Part shown: positions 28,599 to 37,365 of the stretch, piece after piece
Layout: every line of letters starts with the position of its first letter
Numbering within the stretch: the first letter of the stretch is position 1
Assembly: GCF_014646335.1 (NCBI RefSeq)
Contig: NZ_BMNG01000009.1
Coordinates: forward strand, 1-64,000
Length of the DNA: 64,000 nucleotides
From: Streptomyces lasiicapitis
GTDB lineage: Bacteria > Actinomycetota > Actinomycetes > Streptomycetales > Streptomycetaceae
Reading direction: 5' to 3'
Notes under the pieces: model-generated
Told to the model about the DNA's origin: nothing
The model's database searches: none
What the model saw: the letters and a program-made list of their open reading frames with translations, nothing else
Position numbers and translations under genes: made by a program

Positions 28599-29120
28599 GT
28601 GACGCATGACAACACTCCGGCGGCGTACGCCGATGCCGCGACCGCGCGGCCCCTCGCCGTGTTCGACCTCGACGGCACCCTCGCGGACACCGCGCACCGC
28701 CAGCGCTTCCTTGAACGCAAGCCGCGCGACTGGAACGCGTTCTTCGCGGCCGCGCCCGACGACCCGCCGCTGCCGCGCGGCGTGCGGCTCGCCCTGGACA
28801 GTGCCCGGGAGTGCGAGGTCGTCTACCTCACCGGGCGGCCCGAGCGCTGCCGCGCCGACACCGAGGCGTGGCTGGCCGCGCAGGGGCTGCCCGAGGGGCG
28901 GATCTGGATGCGGCGCGACCACGACCGGCGGCCCGCGCGCCACACCAAGCTGGAGGTCCTGCGCTCCCTCGTCCGCGACCGCGAGATCCGGATGCTGGTG
29001 GACGACGACGAGTTGGTGTGCGACGACGCCGAGCAGGCCGGGTTCACGGTGGTGCGGGCGCGGTGGGGGAGCGCGTCGGCGGAGCTGCGGGACGCGCAGG
29101 AGCGCGAAGGGCGTACGTGA
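28599..29120 (+). CDS. HAD-family phosphatase
   Basis: This 173-residue hydrolase has the four HAD motifs: FDLDGTLAD (nucleophile and general acid Asp), YLTGRPER (motif II Thr), a conserved Lys in HTKLEVL, and MLVDDDELVCDDA (motif IV). The small cap and PNK-phosphatase-like form suggest a nucleotide, polynucleotide 3'-phosphate or small-molecule phosphatase. The GTG start lies 98 bases from the divergent monooxygenase gene. It converges on the dodecin gene with 7 bases between stops. Confidence 0.82.
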   Translation: MTHDNTPAAYADAATARPLAVFDLDGTLADTAHRQRFLERKPRDWNAFFAAAPDDPPLPRGVRLALDSARECEVVYLTGRPERCRADTEAWLAAQGLPEGRIWMRRDHDRRPARHTKLEVLRSLVRDREIRMLVDDDELVCDDAEQAGFTVVRARWGSASAELRDAQEREGRT

Positions 29121-29127
29121 GCGGCGC

Positions 29128-29343
29128 CTACGGCGTGTCCTCCAGGCGGAAGCCGACCTTCAGGCCGACCTGGTAGTGCTGGATCTGTCCGTCCTCGATA
29201 TGGCCGCGCACCTGGGTGACCTCGAACCAGTCGAGGCCGCGCAGTGTCTGTGAGGCGCGTTCGATGCCGTTGCGGATGGCCTGGTCGACGCCTTCGTGCG
29301 AGGTGCCGACGATCTCGGTGACCCGGTAGGTGTGGTCGGACAT
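29128..29343 (-). CDS. Dodecin (flavin-binding small protein)
   Basis: This 71-residue protein matches the dodecin family across its length (YRVTEIVGTSHEGVDQAIRN, then LDWFEVTQVRGHIEDG and QVGLKVGFRLED). Dodecins assemble into hollow dodecamers that bind flavin or CoA, with the Trp-containing segment stacking on the isoalloxazine. The start ATG at 29343 follows a purine-rich GGAGAGGAGAAG leader, and the length is the usual one for the family. It may buffer flavins used by the nearby flavoenzymes. Confidence 0.92.
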   Translation of the reverse strand: MSDHTYRVTEIVGTSHEGVDQAIRNGIERASQTLRGLDWFEVTQVRGHIEDGQIQHYQVGLKVGFRLEDTP

Positions 29344-29479
29344 GGGCGGGCTTCTCCTCTCCGCGGCGTTGCGGTGCCCTCCACGGTAGTGCCGGGTGCG
29401 CGCGTGGGCCTGTCGGCGGAAGCGACATGGCTGCGGGAGTGCGGTCTTCACAGAAGTGCCACGAATCCCCTCACACCCC

Positions 29480-29508
29480 TTGACCGATGTGTTGGTCCAT
29501 ACCAAAAT
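29480..29508 (+). promoter_or_regulatory. Promoter with DasR-like operator before the solute-binding lipoprotein
   Basis: TGGTCCATACCA at 29493-29504 matches the GntR-family DasR consensus TGGTCTAGACCA at 10 of 12 positions, and the palindrome extends to TTGGT...ACCAA (29492-29505). It sits between TTGACC (29480-29485, -35) and CAAAAT (29503-29508, a weak -10 at 17-base spacing), so a bound repressor would block RNA polymerase. The downstream gene encodes a sugar-type binding lipoprotein, which fits aminosugar control. Confidence 0.55.
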
Positions 29509-29586
29509 CCTGCACACCCGTTCGAGCTTCAAGCTCTTCCCCACGTCGGGCCTCCTCGCCCTGTCCGCAGGCAGAAAGTGACCGAC

Positions 29587-30858
29587 GTGAATCCGCGCCG
29601 CCTCCGCATCGCCCTGTCCCTGACCCTGGCCCTCGCCTCCACCGCCCTGCTGCCCGGCTGCGGCCTGTTGCCCGGCGGCGGGGACGACCGCAGCACCGTG
29701 AAGGTGTGGCTGATGCGGGGCAGCGCGTCGGACGCCTTCATGAAGCGCTTCACCAAGGACTTCGAGAAGCGGCACGGCAACCTCGACCTCGACATCAAGG
29801 TCCAGGAGTGGACCGGCATCGGCGAGAAGGTCGAGGCGGCCCTGAAGGACGGGGACGGGCCGGACGTCATCGAGGTCGGCAACACCCAGGTCGCCCAGTA
29901 CGTCGACCAGGGCGGCCTCGAGGACCTCACCCTGGAGTCGGCCCGCGACCTCGGCATGGAGGACTGGCTGCCGGGTCTCGCCGAGCCGGGGCGCTACGAC
30001 GGCGGCCAGTACGGCATCCCCTGGTACGCCGCGAACCGCGTCGTGATCTACAACAAGGACCTGTTCGCGCAGGCCGGGATCAAGCAGCCCCCGACGACGC
30101 GGCAGCAGTGGCTCGCCGACACCCGGCGGCTCGACGCGGGCGGCACTCAGGGGATCTATCTGGCCGGGCAGGACTGGTACACGCTCGCCGGATTCATCTG
30201 GGACGAGGGCGGCGACCTCGCCAAGGAGAAGGCCGGCAGCTGGCAGGGCGTCCTCGACACGCCCGCCGCGCTGCGCGGCATGGACTTCTACCGGCAGCTC
30301 CAGGCGCTCGGCGACGGTCCGCCCGACGCGGACGAGGAACACCCGCCGCAGGCCGAGGAGTTCGCCGCGGGCGATGTCGCGCAGATCATCGCCGTGCCCG
30401 GCGCGGCGCGCGCCATCGAGGCGAAGAATCCCAAGCTGAAGGGCAAGCTCGGCTACTTCCCCGTCCCCGGGAAGACCGCCCGCAAGCCCGGTGCCGTGTT
30501 CACCGGTGGCTCCGACCTCGTCGTGCGGGACGGCACCGACGAGCGGAAGGGCGCGGTGGAGGTCGTCAAGGCGCTCGCGGGCGAGAAGTGGCAGAAGGAC
30601 TTGGCGCGCACGATGGACTATGTGCCCAACAAGACGACGCTGGCGTCCGCCGTGTCCGGCGAGGCGGGGGTCGCCGCGATGGCGGCCGGGGCCGCGCGGG
30701 GGCGGGCCACCCCCAACTCCCCGCAGTGGGCCGCCGTCGAGGCCGACAACCCGATCAAGGCGTACATGTCCAAGGTGCTCGCCGGGGGTGATCCGGCCCG
30801 CGAGGCCAAGGCGGCCTCCGGCCGGATCACCAAGTCATTGGACGACGCGGGGTCGTAA
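29587..30858 (+). CDS. Sugar ABC transporter solute-binding lipoprotein (orphan)
   Basis: This 423-residue lipoprotein has an Arg-rich start, a hydrophobic signal and a lipobox (LLPGCG). A family 1 solute-binding fold follows, with KVWLMRGSASDAFMKRFTKDFEK, DVIEVGNTQVAQY and a YGIPWYAANRVVIYNKDLFAQAG segment. It should capture sugars outside the membrane. No permease or ATPase genes follow, so it must use components encoded elsewhere, such as a shared MsiK-type ATPase. GTG 29587 has AGAAAG at 29573-29578; the GTG at 29578 is an alternative. A DasR-like operator precedes it. Confidence 0.87.
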   Translation: MNPRRLRIALSLTLALASTALLPGCGLLPGGGDDRSTVKVWLMRGSASDAFMKRFTKDFEKRHGNLDLDIKVQEWTGIGEKVEAALKDGDGPDVIEVGNTQVAQYVDQGGLEDLTLESARDLGMEDWLPGLAEPGRYDGGQYGIPWYAANRVVIYNKDLFAQAGIKQPPTTRQQWLADTRRLDAGGTQGIYLAGQDWYTLAGFIWDEGGDLAKEKAGSWQGVLDTPAALRGMDFYRQLQALGDGPPDADEEHPPQAEEFAAGDVAQIIAVPGAARAIEAKNPKLKGKLGYFPVPGKTARKPGAVFTGGSDLVVRDGTDERKGAVEVVKALAGEKWQKDLARTMDYVPNKTTLASAVSGEAGVAAMAAGAARGRATPNSPQWAAVEADNPIKAYMSKVLAGGDPAREAKAASGRITKSLDDAGS

Positions 30859-30900
30859 GGCCTGTCAGACCCGTTGACGCAACCCCGGGCGGGTCAGGCC
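30859..30900. terminator. Bidirectional hairpin between the solute-binding protein gene and egtD
   Basis: GGCCT (30859-30863) pairs with AGGCC (30896-30900), and GACCCG (30868-30873) with CGGGTC (30890-30895), forming a bulged stem around a 16-base loop. It fills the gap between the two convergent stops and overlaps the egtD stop. Confidence 0.6.
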
Positions 30901-31856
30901 GGCGTGCTCAGCGACAGCGCGAAGCGGCCCCTCTCGTCCGTCCACCAATGCGTCAACGAGAGCCCCGCCTGCGCCAGTTCCGACTTGACGACCTCCTCGC
31001 GGAACTTGGCGGAGATCTCGGTGCGGAGGTCCTCGCCCTCCTCGAAGTGGACGGCGAGGTCAAGCGCCGGGACCTTCACCGTCTGGGCCGCGCGGGCGCG
31101 CAGCCGCATCTCGATCCACTCCTGGTCGCGGTCCCAGACGGCGACGTGTGCGAACGCGTCGGGGTCGAAGTCCGCGCCCAGCTCGCGGTTGACGACGTGC
31201 AGGACGTTCTTGTTGAACGCGGCGGTCACGCCCGTCCCGTCGTCGTACGCCGACACAAGCACCGACTCGTCCTTGACCAGGTCCGTGCCGAGGAGCAGCG
31301 CGTCGCCGGGGGAGAGCAGGCCGCGTACCGACGTCAGGAACGCGGCGCGCTCGGCGGGCAGCAGGTTGCCGATGGTGCCGCCGAGGAAGGCGACCAGGCG
31401 CGGCCCGGGCGTGCCGGGCAGCGCGAGGCCGCGGGTGAAGTCGGCGATGAGGGCGTGCACGTTCAGCGCGGGCCGCTCGGCGAGCAGCGTGTTCGCCGCG
31501 CCGGTGAGCGCGGACTCGCTGACGTCGACGGGGACGTACGTGTGCAGCGCGGGCAGCGCGTCGATCAGGTGGCGGGTCTTCTCCGAGGAGCCCGAGCCCA
31601 GCTCGACGAGCGTGCGCGCGCCCGTCACCTCGGCGATCTCGCCGGAGCGGGTGACGAGGATCTCCCGTTCGGCGCGCGTCGGGTAGTACTCGGGCAGCGT
31701 GGTGATCTCGTCGAACAGGGCGCTGCCGCGCGCGTCGTAGAACCACTTCGGCGGCAGCGACTTGGGGGTGCGGGTGAGGCCGTGCAGGACGTCGGCGCGA
31801 AGGGCGGCGCCGGTGGCGTCCTCGGGCAGGGTGCGGGTCAGCAGGTACGGGCTCAC
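30894..31856 (-). CDS. egtD: L-histidine N-alpha-methyltransferase (ergothioneine pathway)
   Basis: This 320-residue SAM-dependent enzyme trimethylates histidine to hercynine, the first step of ergothioneine synthesis. The family start PKSLPPKWFYDARGSALFDEITTLPEYYPTR is complete, with the SAM site VELGSGSSEKTRHLIDAL and the late LGTDLVKD region also present. The GTG start overlaps the egtC stop (GTGA on the minus strand), so the last two genes of egtABCD are translationally coupled. Confidence 0.95.
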   Translation of the reverse strand: MSPYLLTRTLPEDATGAALRADVLHGLTRTPKSLPPKWFYDARGSALFDEITTLPEYYPTRAEREILVTRSGEIAEVTGARTLVELGSGSSEKTRHLIDALPALHTYVPVDVSESALTGAANTLLAERPALNVHALIADFTRGLALPGTPGPRLVAFLGGTIGNLLPAERAAFLTSVRGLLSPGDALLLGTDLVKDESVLVSAYDDGTGVTAAFNKNVLHVVNRELGADFDPDAFAHVAVWDRDQEWIEMRLRARAAQTVKVPALDLAVHFEEGEDLRTEISAKFREEVVKSELAQAGLSLTHWWTDERGRFALSLSTPA

Positions 31857-32608
31857 GCAGCGTGCTCCTTGAGCGGGGTCAGCAGGATGTCGGTGGCGCC
31901 GGCGGCGAGCAGGGTGCGGTCGGGCACCTCGCGCCAGCGCGGGTCGTCGTCGTACGGCTCGGAGGCGACGACGGTGGAGCGGCCGGGGTCGGTGAGATAC
32001 CAGAGCGTGTCGCCCCAGGCCGTGGCGGCGATCGTCTCGCCGTCGGTGAGCAGCAGGTTCAGGCGGGAGGCGGGCGCCGCGCGGGCGACCTCGACGGTGA
32101 CGTCGCCGAGCGCCTGCGCCATGTCGTCGCCGCGCCGCAGGCGCTCCAGGACCAGCGCCCACACCAGGGCCGAGTCGCAGCGCGCCTCCAGGGACAGCAG
32201 ATCGGCGGGGGCGAGACCGGTCGCCACCGCGGCGAGCGAGTCCGGCCAGCCCGACACCGCGCCGTTGTGGCTGAAGAGCCAGGGCCCCGCGGCGAACGGC
32301 GCCGCCGCGGCCTCCCCGTCCGCGCCCGCGAGCGTGGCGTCCCGCACGGCGGCGAGCACCGCGCCGGAGCGCACCACACGGGCGAGGTCGGCGAACGACT
32401 GGTCGGCCCAGATCGGCCCGGCACGGCGGTAGCGGGCCGGCACCGGATCGCCGTCCGCGTACCAGCCGACGCCGAAACCGTCCGCGTTGACCGTCCCGTG
32501 CCGCTGTCTGCGCGGCGCCCACGACTGCCTCAGGAGGCTGTGCGCGGGCTCCACGAGCAGCGCGCCGAGAGCCTGCGGCTCGCCGAGGAACGCGAGATGA
32601 CGGCACAT
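31853..32608 (-). CDS. egtC: Ergothioneine biosynthesis glutamine amidotransferase-type hydrolase
   Basis: This 251-residue Ntn-type class II amidohydrolase carries the catalytic Cys as residue 2 (MCRHLAFLG), followed by the DGFGVGWYADG and FSHNGAVSGW segments. EgtC removes the gamma-glutamyl group from the hercynyl sulfoxide conjugate made by EgtB. Its ATG shares one base with the egtB stop (TGATG), and its own stop overlaps the egtD start. Confidence 0.95.
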   Translation of the reverse strand: MCRHLAFLGEPQALGALLVEPAHSLLRQSWAPRRQRHGTVNADGFGVGWYADGDPVPARYRRAGPIWADQSFADLARVVRSGAVLAAVRDATLAGADGEAAAAPFAAGPWLFSHNGAVSGWPDSLAAVATGLAPADLLSLEARCDSALVWALVLERLRRGDDMAQALGDVTVEVARAAPASRLNLLLTDGETIAATAWGDTLWYLTDPGRSTVVASEPYDDDPRWREVPDRTLLAAGATDILLTPLKEHAA

Positions 32609-33972
32609 CAGACGAGTCCCTGGGCGGTCTCGGCGGCCGTGACGTCGCGTGCCGTGCGGAAGCCGGAGAATATCTGCCGCCGCACCGGGTGGTCCCAGTT
32701 GCGGAACGTGCCCCGGCAGGCCACCGCGTCGACGGAGAACGCGCCGCCGCGCAGCACCTTGTAGTCGCCGCCGAAGAAGACCTCCGAGTACTCGCGGTAG
32801 GGGAAGGCGGCGAAGCCCGGGTAGGGCAGGAAGTCGCTCGCTGTCCACTCCCACACGTCACCGATCAACTGCCGTACGCCGAGGGGTGATTCACCCAGCG
32901 GATAGCTGCCCGCGGGCGCCGGGCGCAGATGCCGCTGGCCCAGGTTCGCCCGGTCGGGCGTCGGGTCCGCGTCGCCCCACGGGTAGCGCATCGACCGGTC
33001 CTCGCCCGGGTGGTGGCGCGCTGCCTTCTCCCACTCGGCCTCGGTCGGCAGGCGCCGCCCGGCCCAGCGGGCGTACGCGTCCGCCTCGTACCAGCTCACG
33101 TGCAGGACCGGCTCGTCGCCCGGCACCGGTTCGAGGGCACCGAAGCGGCGCCGCAGCCACTGGCCCGCCTCGCGCCGCCAGAACAGCGGCGCCGTGAGCT
33201 TGTCGCGGCACACCTTCTCCCAGCCCCGCTCGTGCCACCAGCGCGGTTCGTCGTAGCCGCCCGCCTCGACGAAGCGCTGGTACGCGGCGTTGGTGACCGG
33301 CGTGGTGTCGATGAAGTACGGCGGCACCAGGCGGCGGTGCGCGGGGCGTTCGTTGTCCAGCGACCAGGGCTCGGCCGACGTGCCCATCATGAACGGGCCC
33401 CCGGGCACCAGGACTTCGGGCGGTCCGGTGAAGGGGGGAGCGGGCTCGGGGTCCGGGGCGGTGAGCGCCGGGGCGCCCGCCCGCAGCTGATGGGTGATCA
33501 GCATGGTTTCGTCGTGCTGCTGTTCGTGCTGCGCGATCATCCCGAAGGCGAAGCCCGCGTCCGTGAGCCGGGTGCCGTGGAACGGGGTGCTCTCCAGGAC
33601 GTCGAGGGCGCGGCCGCGCACATCGGCGGCGTAGCGCCGCGCCTCCTGCGGCGCGAGGAGCGGAAGCGAGGGGCGGGACGCCCGGGGGTGCTCGAACGCG
33701 TCGTACAGCGAATCGATCTCGGGCCGCATCGCCTCACGGCCGCCGACCGCGCGCAGCAGCCACTGCTCCTCCTGGTTGCCGATGTGCGCGAGATCCCACA
33801 CCAGCGGCGACATCAACGGCGAGTGCTGTGCGGTCAGTTCGGGATCCTCGACGCAGGACGTGAGGAGTGCGGTGCGCTCCCGCGCGGCGAGCAGCGCGGT
33901 CTGCGCGCGCGCCCGCAGCGCCTCGGGGTCGGCCGGGGCGCCGTGCTGGGGTCCCGTGGGGGAACCGGTCAT
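32608..33972 (-). CDS. egtB: Ergothioneine sulfoxide synthase
   Basis: This 454-residue non-haem iron enzyme joins gamma-glutamyl-cysteine to hercynine using oxygen. An N-terminal DinB-like domain carries the iron-ligand pattern HX3HXE in AQHEQQHDETM, and a C-terminal formylglycine-generating-enzyme-like domain contains GGPFMMGTS, LPTEAEWEKAARH, VWEWTAS and VLRGGAFSVD. The start overlaps the egtA stop by four bases (ATGA). Confidence 0.95.
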   Translation of the reverse strand: MTGSPTGPQHGAPADPEALRARAQTALLAARERTALLTSCVEDPELTAQHSPLMSPLVWDLAHIGNQEEQWLLRAVGGREAMRPEIDSLYDAFEHPRASRPSLPLLAPQEARRYAADVRGRALDVLESTPFHGTRLTDAGFAFGMIAQHEQQHDETMLITHQLRAGAPALTAPDPEPAPPFTGPPEVLVPGGPFMMGTSAEPWSLDNERPAHRRLVPPYFIDTTPVTNAAYQRFVEAGGYDEPRWWHERGWEKVCRDKLTAPLFWRREAGQWLRRRFGALEPVPGDEPVLHVSWYEADAYARWAGRRLPTEAEWEKAARHHPGEDRSMRYPWGDADPTPDRANLGQRHLRPAPAGSYPLGESPLGVRQLIGDVWEWTASDFLPYPGFAAFPYREYSEVFFGGDYKVLRGGAFSVDAVACRGTFRNWDHPVRRQIFSGFRTARDVTAAETAQGLV

Positions 33973-35276
33973 CGGTGTGCGTCCTTCCCGGGCAGGGATG
34001 TCCCGTAGGTGTGCGCCTCGTCGAGCAGGTCGTCGGCGGGGCAGCGGCCGCGTGCGACATAGCGGTCGGCGTGGTCCGCGACGGCGTTGAGCACGTGCGC
34101 GGCGGCGCCGAGCCGCGGCAGCGCGTCGAGCGCGGCGGCGAAACAGGCCGCGGCGGCCTCCTGCAGCTCCGGGTCGGCGAGGCCGTGCCGGGCCGCGTCC
34201 AGCCACAGCGGGCTGTGCGGCGGCGGCGTGGCGCCCGCGCGCTCGGCCAGCGGCTTGACCGTGCGGTAGGCCGTCTCGGCGGCACCCGGATCGTCGAACA
34301 GTGCGCTCGTCACCGCGAGCGGCACGATCCAGCCGTCCTCGCCGGGCTGCGCGTCGACCATCCGCAGCTCCAGGTGACCGCGCGGCCTGACCGGCGGGAA
34401 CAGCGTCGTGAGGTGGTAGTCGAGATCGTCGCGGGTGGGCGGCCGCGGCTCGCAGGAGCGCGCCCAGGACCGCAGGCTCAGCCCGTCCGGCACCAGCCAG
34501 GGAGCGGAGTCGGCGCGCACGCACATCACCGGCGTGTCCAGGGTGTGCCGCGTCCAGGCGGCCCGCGGCTCCTCGTCGAGCGGGGGCGCGCCCGACCTGC
34601 CGGGGTCGATGCCCGCCCACACGGCCTGCCGCGTGGAGCGCCAGCCGGTGCGGCGGCCGTCCTGCAGCGGGGAGTTGGCGAACACGGCGACCAGCACGGG
34701 GCCGAGCAGATGCGCGAGCCGCCAGCGGCGCGCGTAGCCCAGCGGCCCCGGCTCCTCGTACCCGGCGTCCAGGCAGATCTGCACGGACGCCGTGGAGCAC
34801 ATCATGCGGCGGCCCGCGTCACCGGCGCGGTCCAGCCAGGACTCCATCGCGTCGTAGCGCGGCTCGTGCAGGATGCGGGCCGGGGGGCGCCAGGGATCGG
34901 CGCCGAGGCCGGTGAGGGTCAGATCGAGGGTTCTCAAGGTGTCGCGTACGACGGCCAGATCGGCCGATACGGTCGACACGCACTCCATGAGCGACGCGGC
35001 GGGCAGCGAGCTGAGCTCAAGCTGGCCGCCGGGTTCGACGGTCACCACCGAGTGCAGTGGTTGGGTCCGCAGGGCCGCGCGGGCTGCTTCTACGCGGGCG
35101 GACGACACGGGGACGCTGGGGGCGTCCGGGGCGTGCACGAGCCATTCCAGCTCGACACCGGTGCGGGTCGGCGGGCCCGTCTTGAAGCAGATGCCGCGCA
35201 CCAGAGCCTCTATCTCCGCCTCGGTCACGGCTTCGCCGAGCCGGGCACGGCGTTTCGTACAGTCTCCCTCTGGCAT
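33969..35276 (-). CDS. egtA: Glutamate-cysteine ligase, ergothioneine type
   Basis: This 435-residue GCS2-family ligase makes gamma-glutamyl-cysteine for EgtB. Visible family features include the early KTGPPTRTGVELEWLVH, VTVEPGGQLELSSLP and MMCSTASVQICLDAG segments. ATG 35276 is preceded by AGGAGG. It is the first gene of egtABCD; all four junctions overlap, which indicates strict co-expression. The operon promoter should lie in the 215-bp gap upstream (35277-35491). No egtE lyase gene is present in the window. Confidence 0.94.
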   Translation of the reverse strand: MPEGDCTKRRARLGEAVTEAEIEALVRGICFKTGPPTRTGVELEWLVHAPDAPSVPVSSARVEAARAALRTQPLHSVVTVEPGGQLELSSLPAASLMECVSTVSADLAVVRDTLRTLDLTLTGLGADPWRPPARILHEPRYDAMESWLDRAGDAGRRMMCSTASVQICLDAGYEEPGPLGYARRWRLAHLLGPVLVAVFANSPLQDGRRTGWRSTRQAVWAGIDPGRSGAPPLDEEPRAAWTRHTLDTPVMCVRADSAPWLVPDGLSLRSWARSCEPRPPTRDDLDYHLTTLFPPVRPRGHLELRMVDAQPGEDGWIVPLAVTSALFDDPGAAETAYRTVKPLAERAGATPPPHSPLWLDAARHGLADPELQEAAAACFAAALDALPRLGAAAHVLNAVADHADRYVARGRCPADDLLDEAHTYGTSLPGKDAHR

Positions 35277-35491
35277 GTCGGGGGTCCTCCTGTTCCGGCC
35301 TGCCCGGGCGAACTGCCCGGGCAGCGCTCGTAACACCCAAAACCTTGAAGCTATTTCGCACAAGACTGCCCTCATGGCCGGGAAGCGCTGTTGCGACGGC
35401 CGACAGGCACCGCACACCATCCGTTCATTTTCGGCACGGGTGTCCAGGATGCGGGACTTGGTCGCCCACGGCACGCGGAGCGCGGCGCCGG

Positions 35492-35848
35492 TCAGGCGGG
35501 GTCGGGGCCCAGTCCCTGCTCGATGCGGTACTGGTCCGCCAGCTCGTCGAAGGTGTCGGTGGCGGCCTCGCCGAGGACCACCGGGTGCGCCGCGCCGACG
35601 AACGCCCGCACCCGGTCCACGACCTCCGCGGCCTGCTCGGCGCTCGCGAAGATGCCGAGCACCAGGACCCGCTCCGGACCGGCCTCGCCCTCCTCGGCCC
35701 GCTCGTCGCGCAGCGTGAAGCCCCACGGCACCTCGCAGGGGCCCTCGTGGTCCTCGACCGGGCACAGCAGCCGCGCCAGTGGTTCCTGCAGCGCGAGCGC
35801 CGCGTCCGTCCCGGCGCATCCGCGGATGTGGATTTCGTAGATCTGCAC
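35492..35848 (-). CDS. Small conserved protein of unknown function
   Basis: This 118-residue protein begins IYEIHIRGCAGTDAALALQEPL and has RVLVLGIFASAEQAAEVVDRVRAF in the middle, which reads as a compact alpha/beta fold without signal or membrane segments. GTG 35848 starts just before this conserved-looking IYEIHIRG strand. I do not recognise a named family. It shares its strand with the egt operon downstream and the amidase upstream (95-bp gap). Confidence 0.65.
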   Translation of the reverse strand: MQIYEIHIRGCAGTDAALALQEPLARLLCPVEDHEGPCEVPWGFTLRDERAEEGEAGPERVLVLGIFASAEQAAEVVDRVRAFVGAAHPVVLGEAATDTFDELADQYRIEQGLGPDPA

Positions 35849-35943
35849 GCCCTGGACGGTAGGCGTGCGGGGCGGCGGCCGCACCGGATTTTCGGCGGAG
35901 CCGAGGTAGGGCGGACCCGGTTGCTCGGCGGACGCCCGCCGCG

Positions 35944-37365
35944 TCAGGGCGCCGCCTGGGCGTCCGCCAGCGGTGCCGGCCACTGCTCGTGCCAGCGGCG
36001 GTCGTCCTCCAGCTGCGCCGCCAGCGAGATCAGCAGGGGCTCGCTGCCCGCGGGGCCCAGGAGCTGGGCGCCGACGGGCAGGCCGCCCGCCACCCGGCCC
36101 GCGGGCACGTTCACGCCGGGCCAGCCGAGCACGTTCCACGGCCACGCGTACGGGCAGGCCGCGATCATCGCCTGGTCGGTGCGCCAGCCGCTGAGCCCCG
36201 CCATCGTGCCGATGCGCGGCGGCGGGGTCGCCGTCGTGGGCGCCAGCACCACGTCGTACGTGTCGAAGACCGCGCCCACCCGCCGGTGCAGGGTGGCCTC
36301 CGCGCGCCGAGAGAGCCGCAGCGGCGCCCCGCCGAGCAGCTTGCCCAGGCGCGCGGCCTCCTTGGTGCGCCGGTCGAGCAGCGAGGGATCGGGCACCTCG
36401 CGCACCCAGTCGGCGACGCCCGCGGTGGCCCGCGGCACGAAGGCGAGGCCGATCTGGCCGTAGCGCGGATCGGCCACCGCCACCTCGTGGCCGAGGGCGG
36501 TCAGCCGCTCCGCGAGTTCCACGACCTTGCCCCGCACCAGCGGATGCAGCCGCTTGGGCGTCGCCGTGAACGGCATGCCGAGCGACAGCGCGATGCGCAG
36601 CCGCCCCGGCTCGCGCCCGGCCGCCTCGACGGCGCGGATGGTGGGCGGCTGGTGCGCGTCGTCCGCGTGGTTGCCGCTCGCCGCGTCCAGGAGGAGGGCC
36701 GCGTCCGCGACGGTACGGGCCAGTGGGCCGTTGACGGTGATGCCGTTGAAGGCCTCCGGCCACGGCCACGTCGAGATGCGCCCGCGCTGCGGCTTGATCC
36801 CGACCAGGTGCGTCCACGCCGCGGGTATCCGCACCGAGCCCGCCCCGTCCGAACCGAGCGCCGCGGGCACCAGGCCGGCCGCGACCGCCGCAGCCGAACC
36901 GCCGGACGAGCCGCCCGGCGTGTGCCCCGTGTGCCACGGGTTGCGGGTGTCGCCGAAGGCCGGGCCCTCCGTGAACGGCCACTGCCCCAGCTCGCACGTG
37001 TTGGTCTTGCCGACGATCACCGCCCCGGCCGCCCGCAGCCTGCGCACCGCCTCCGCGTCCTCGGCCTTCGGAGGGAAGTCGCCGGGGCAGCCGAACGCCG
37101 TGGGCTCGCCCGCCACATCGGTGTCGTCCTTCACCGCGACCGGCACGCCGAGCAGCGGCTTGCGCCCGCCCACCGCCAACTCCCGGTCGGCGGCGTCCGC
37201 TTCGGCGAGCGCGGCCTCCGCGCGTATCACCCGGAACGCGTTGAGCACGGGCTGCGCCGCCTCGATGCGGGCGAGCGCCCGCTCGGTCGACTCCCGCGCG
37301 GACACCTCGCCATCGGCCAGGGCGCGGGCGGTCTCCGCGAGGCCTGCGGAACGGTCGGCGGTCAT
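35944..37365 (-). CDS. Amidase (amidase-signature family)
   Basis: This 473-residue hydrolase has the amidase-signature Ser-cisSer-Lys triad: the Lys in GVPVAVKDDTDV and the Ser pair in TPGGSSGGSAAAVAAG, followed by GSDGAGSVRIPAAW. These enzymes hydrolyse small amides; the substrate is not predictable. ATG 37365 is preceded by GGAGGTGC. It is divergent from a LacI regulator, with a palindrome (CTACCG-AA-CGGTAG) 83 bases upstream. Confidence 0.9.
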   Translation of the reverse strand: MTADRSAGLAETARALADGEVSARESTERALARIEAAQPVLNAFRVIRAEAALAEADAADRELAVGGRKPLLGVPVAVKDDTDVAGEPTAFGCPGDFPPKAEDAEAVRRLRAAGAVIVGKTNTCELGQWPFTEGPAFGDTRNPWHTGHTPGGSSGGSAAAVAAGLVPAALGSDGAGSVRIPAAWTHLVGIKPQRGRISTWPWPEAFNGITVNGPLARTVADAALLLDAASGNHADDAHQPPTIRAVEAAGREPGRLRIALSLGMPFTATPKRLHPLVRGKVVELAERLTALGHEVAVADPRYGQIGLAFVPRATAGVADWVREVPDPSLLDRRTKEAARLGKLLGGAPLRLSRRAEATLHRRVGAVFDTYDVVLAPTTATPPPRIGTMAGLSGWRTDQAMIAACPYAWPWNVLGWPGVNVPAGRVAGGLPVGAQLLGPAGSEPLLISLAAQLEDDRRWHEQWPAPLADAQAAP

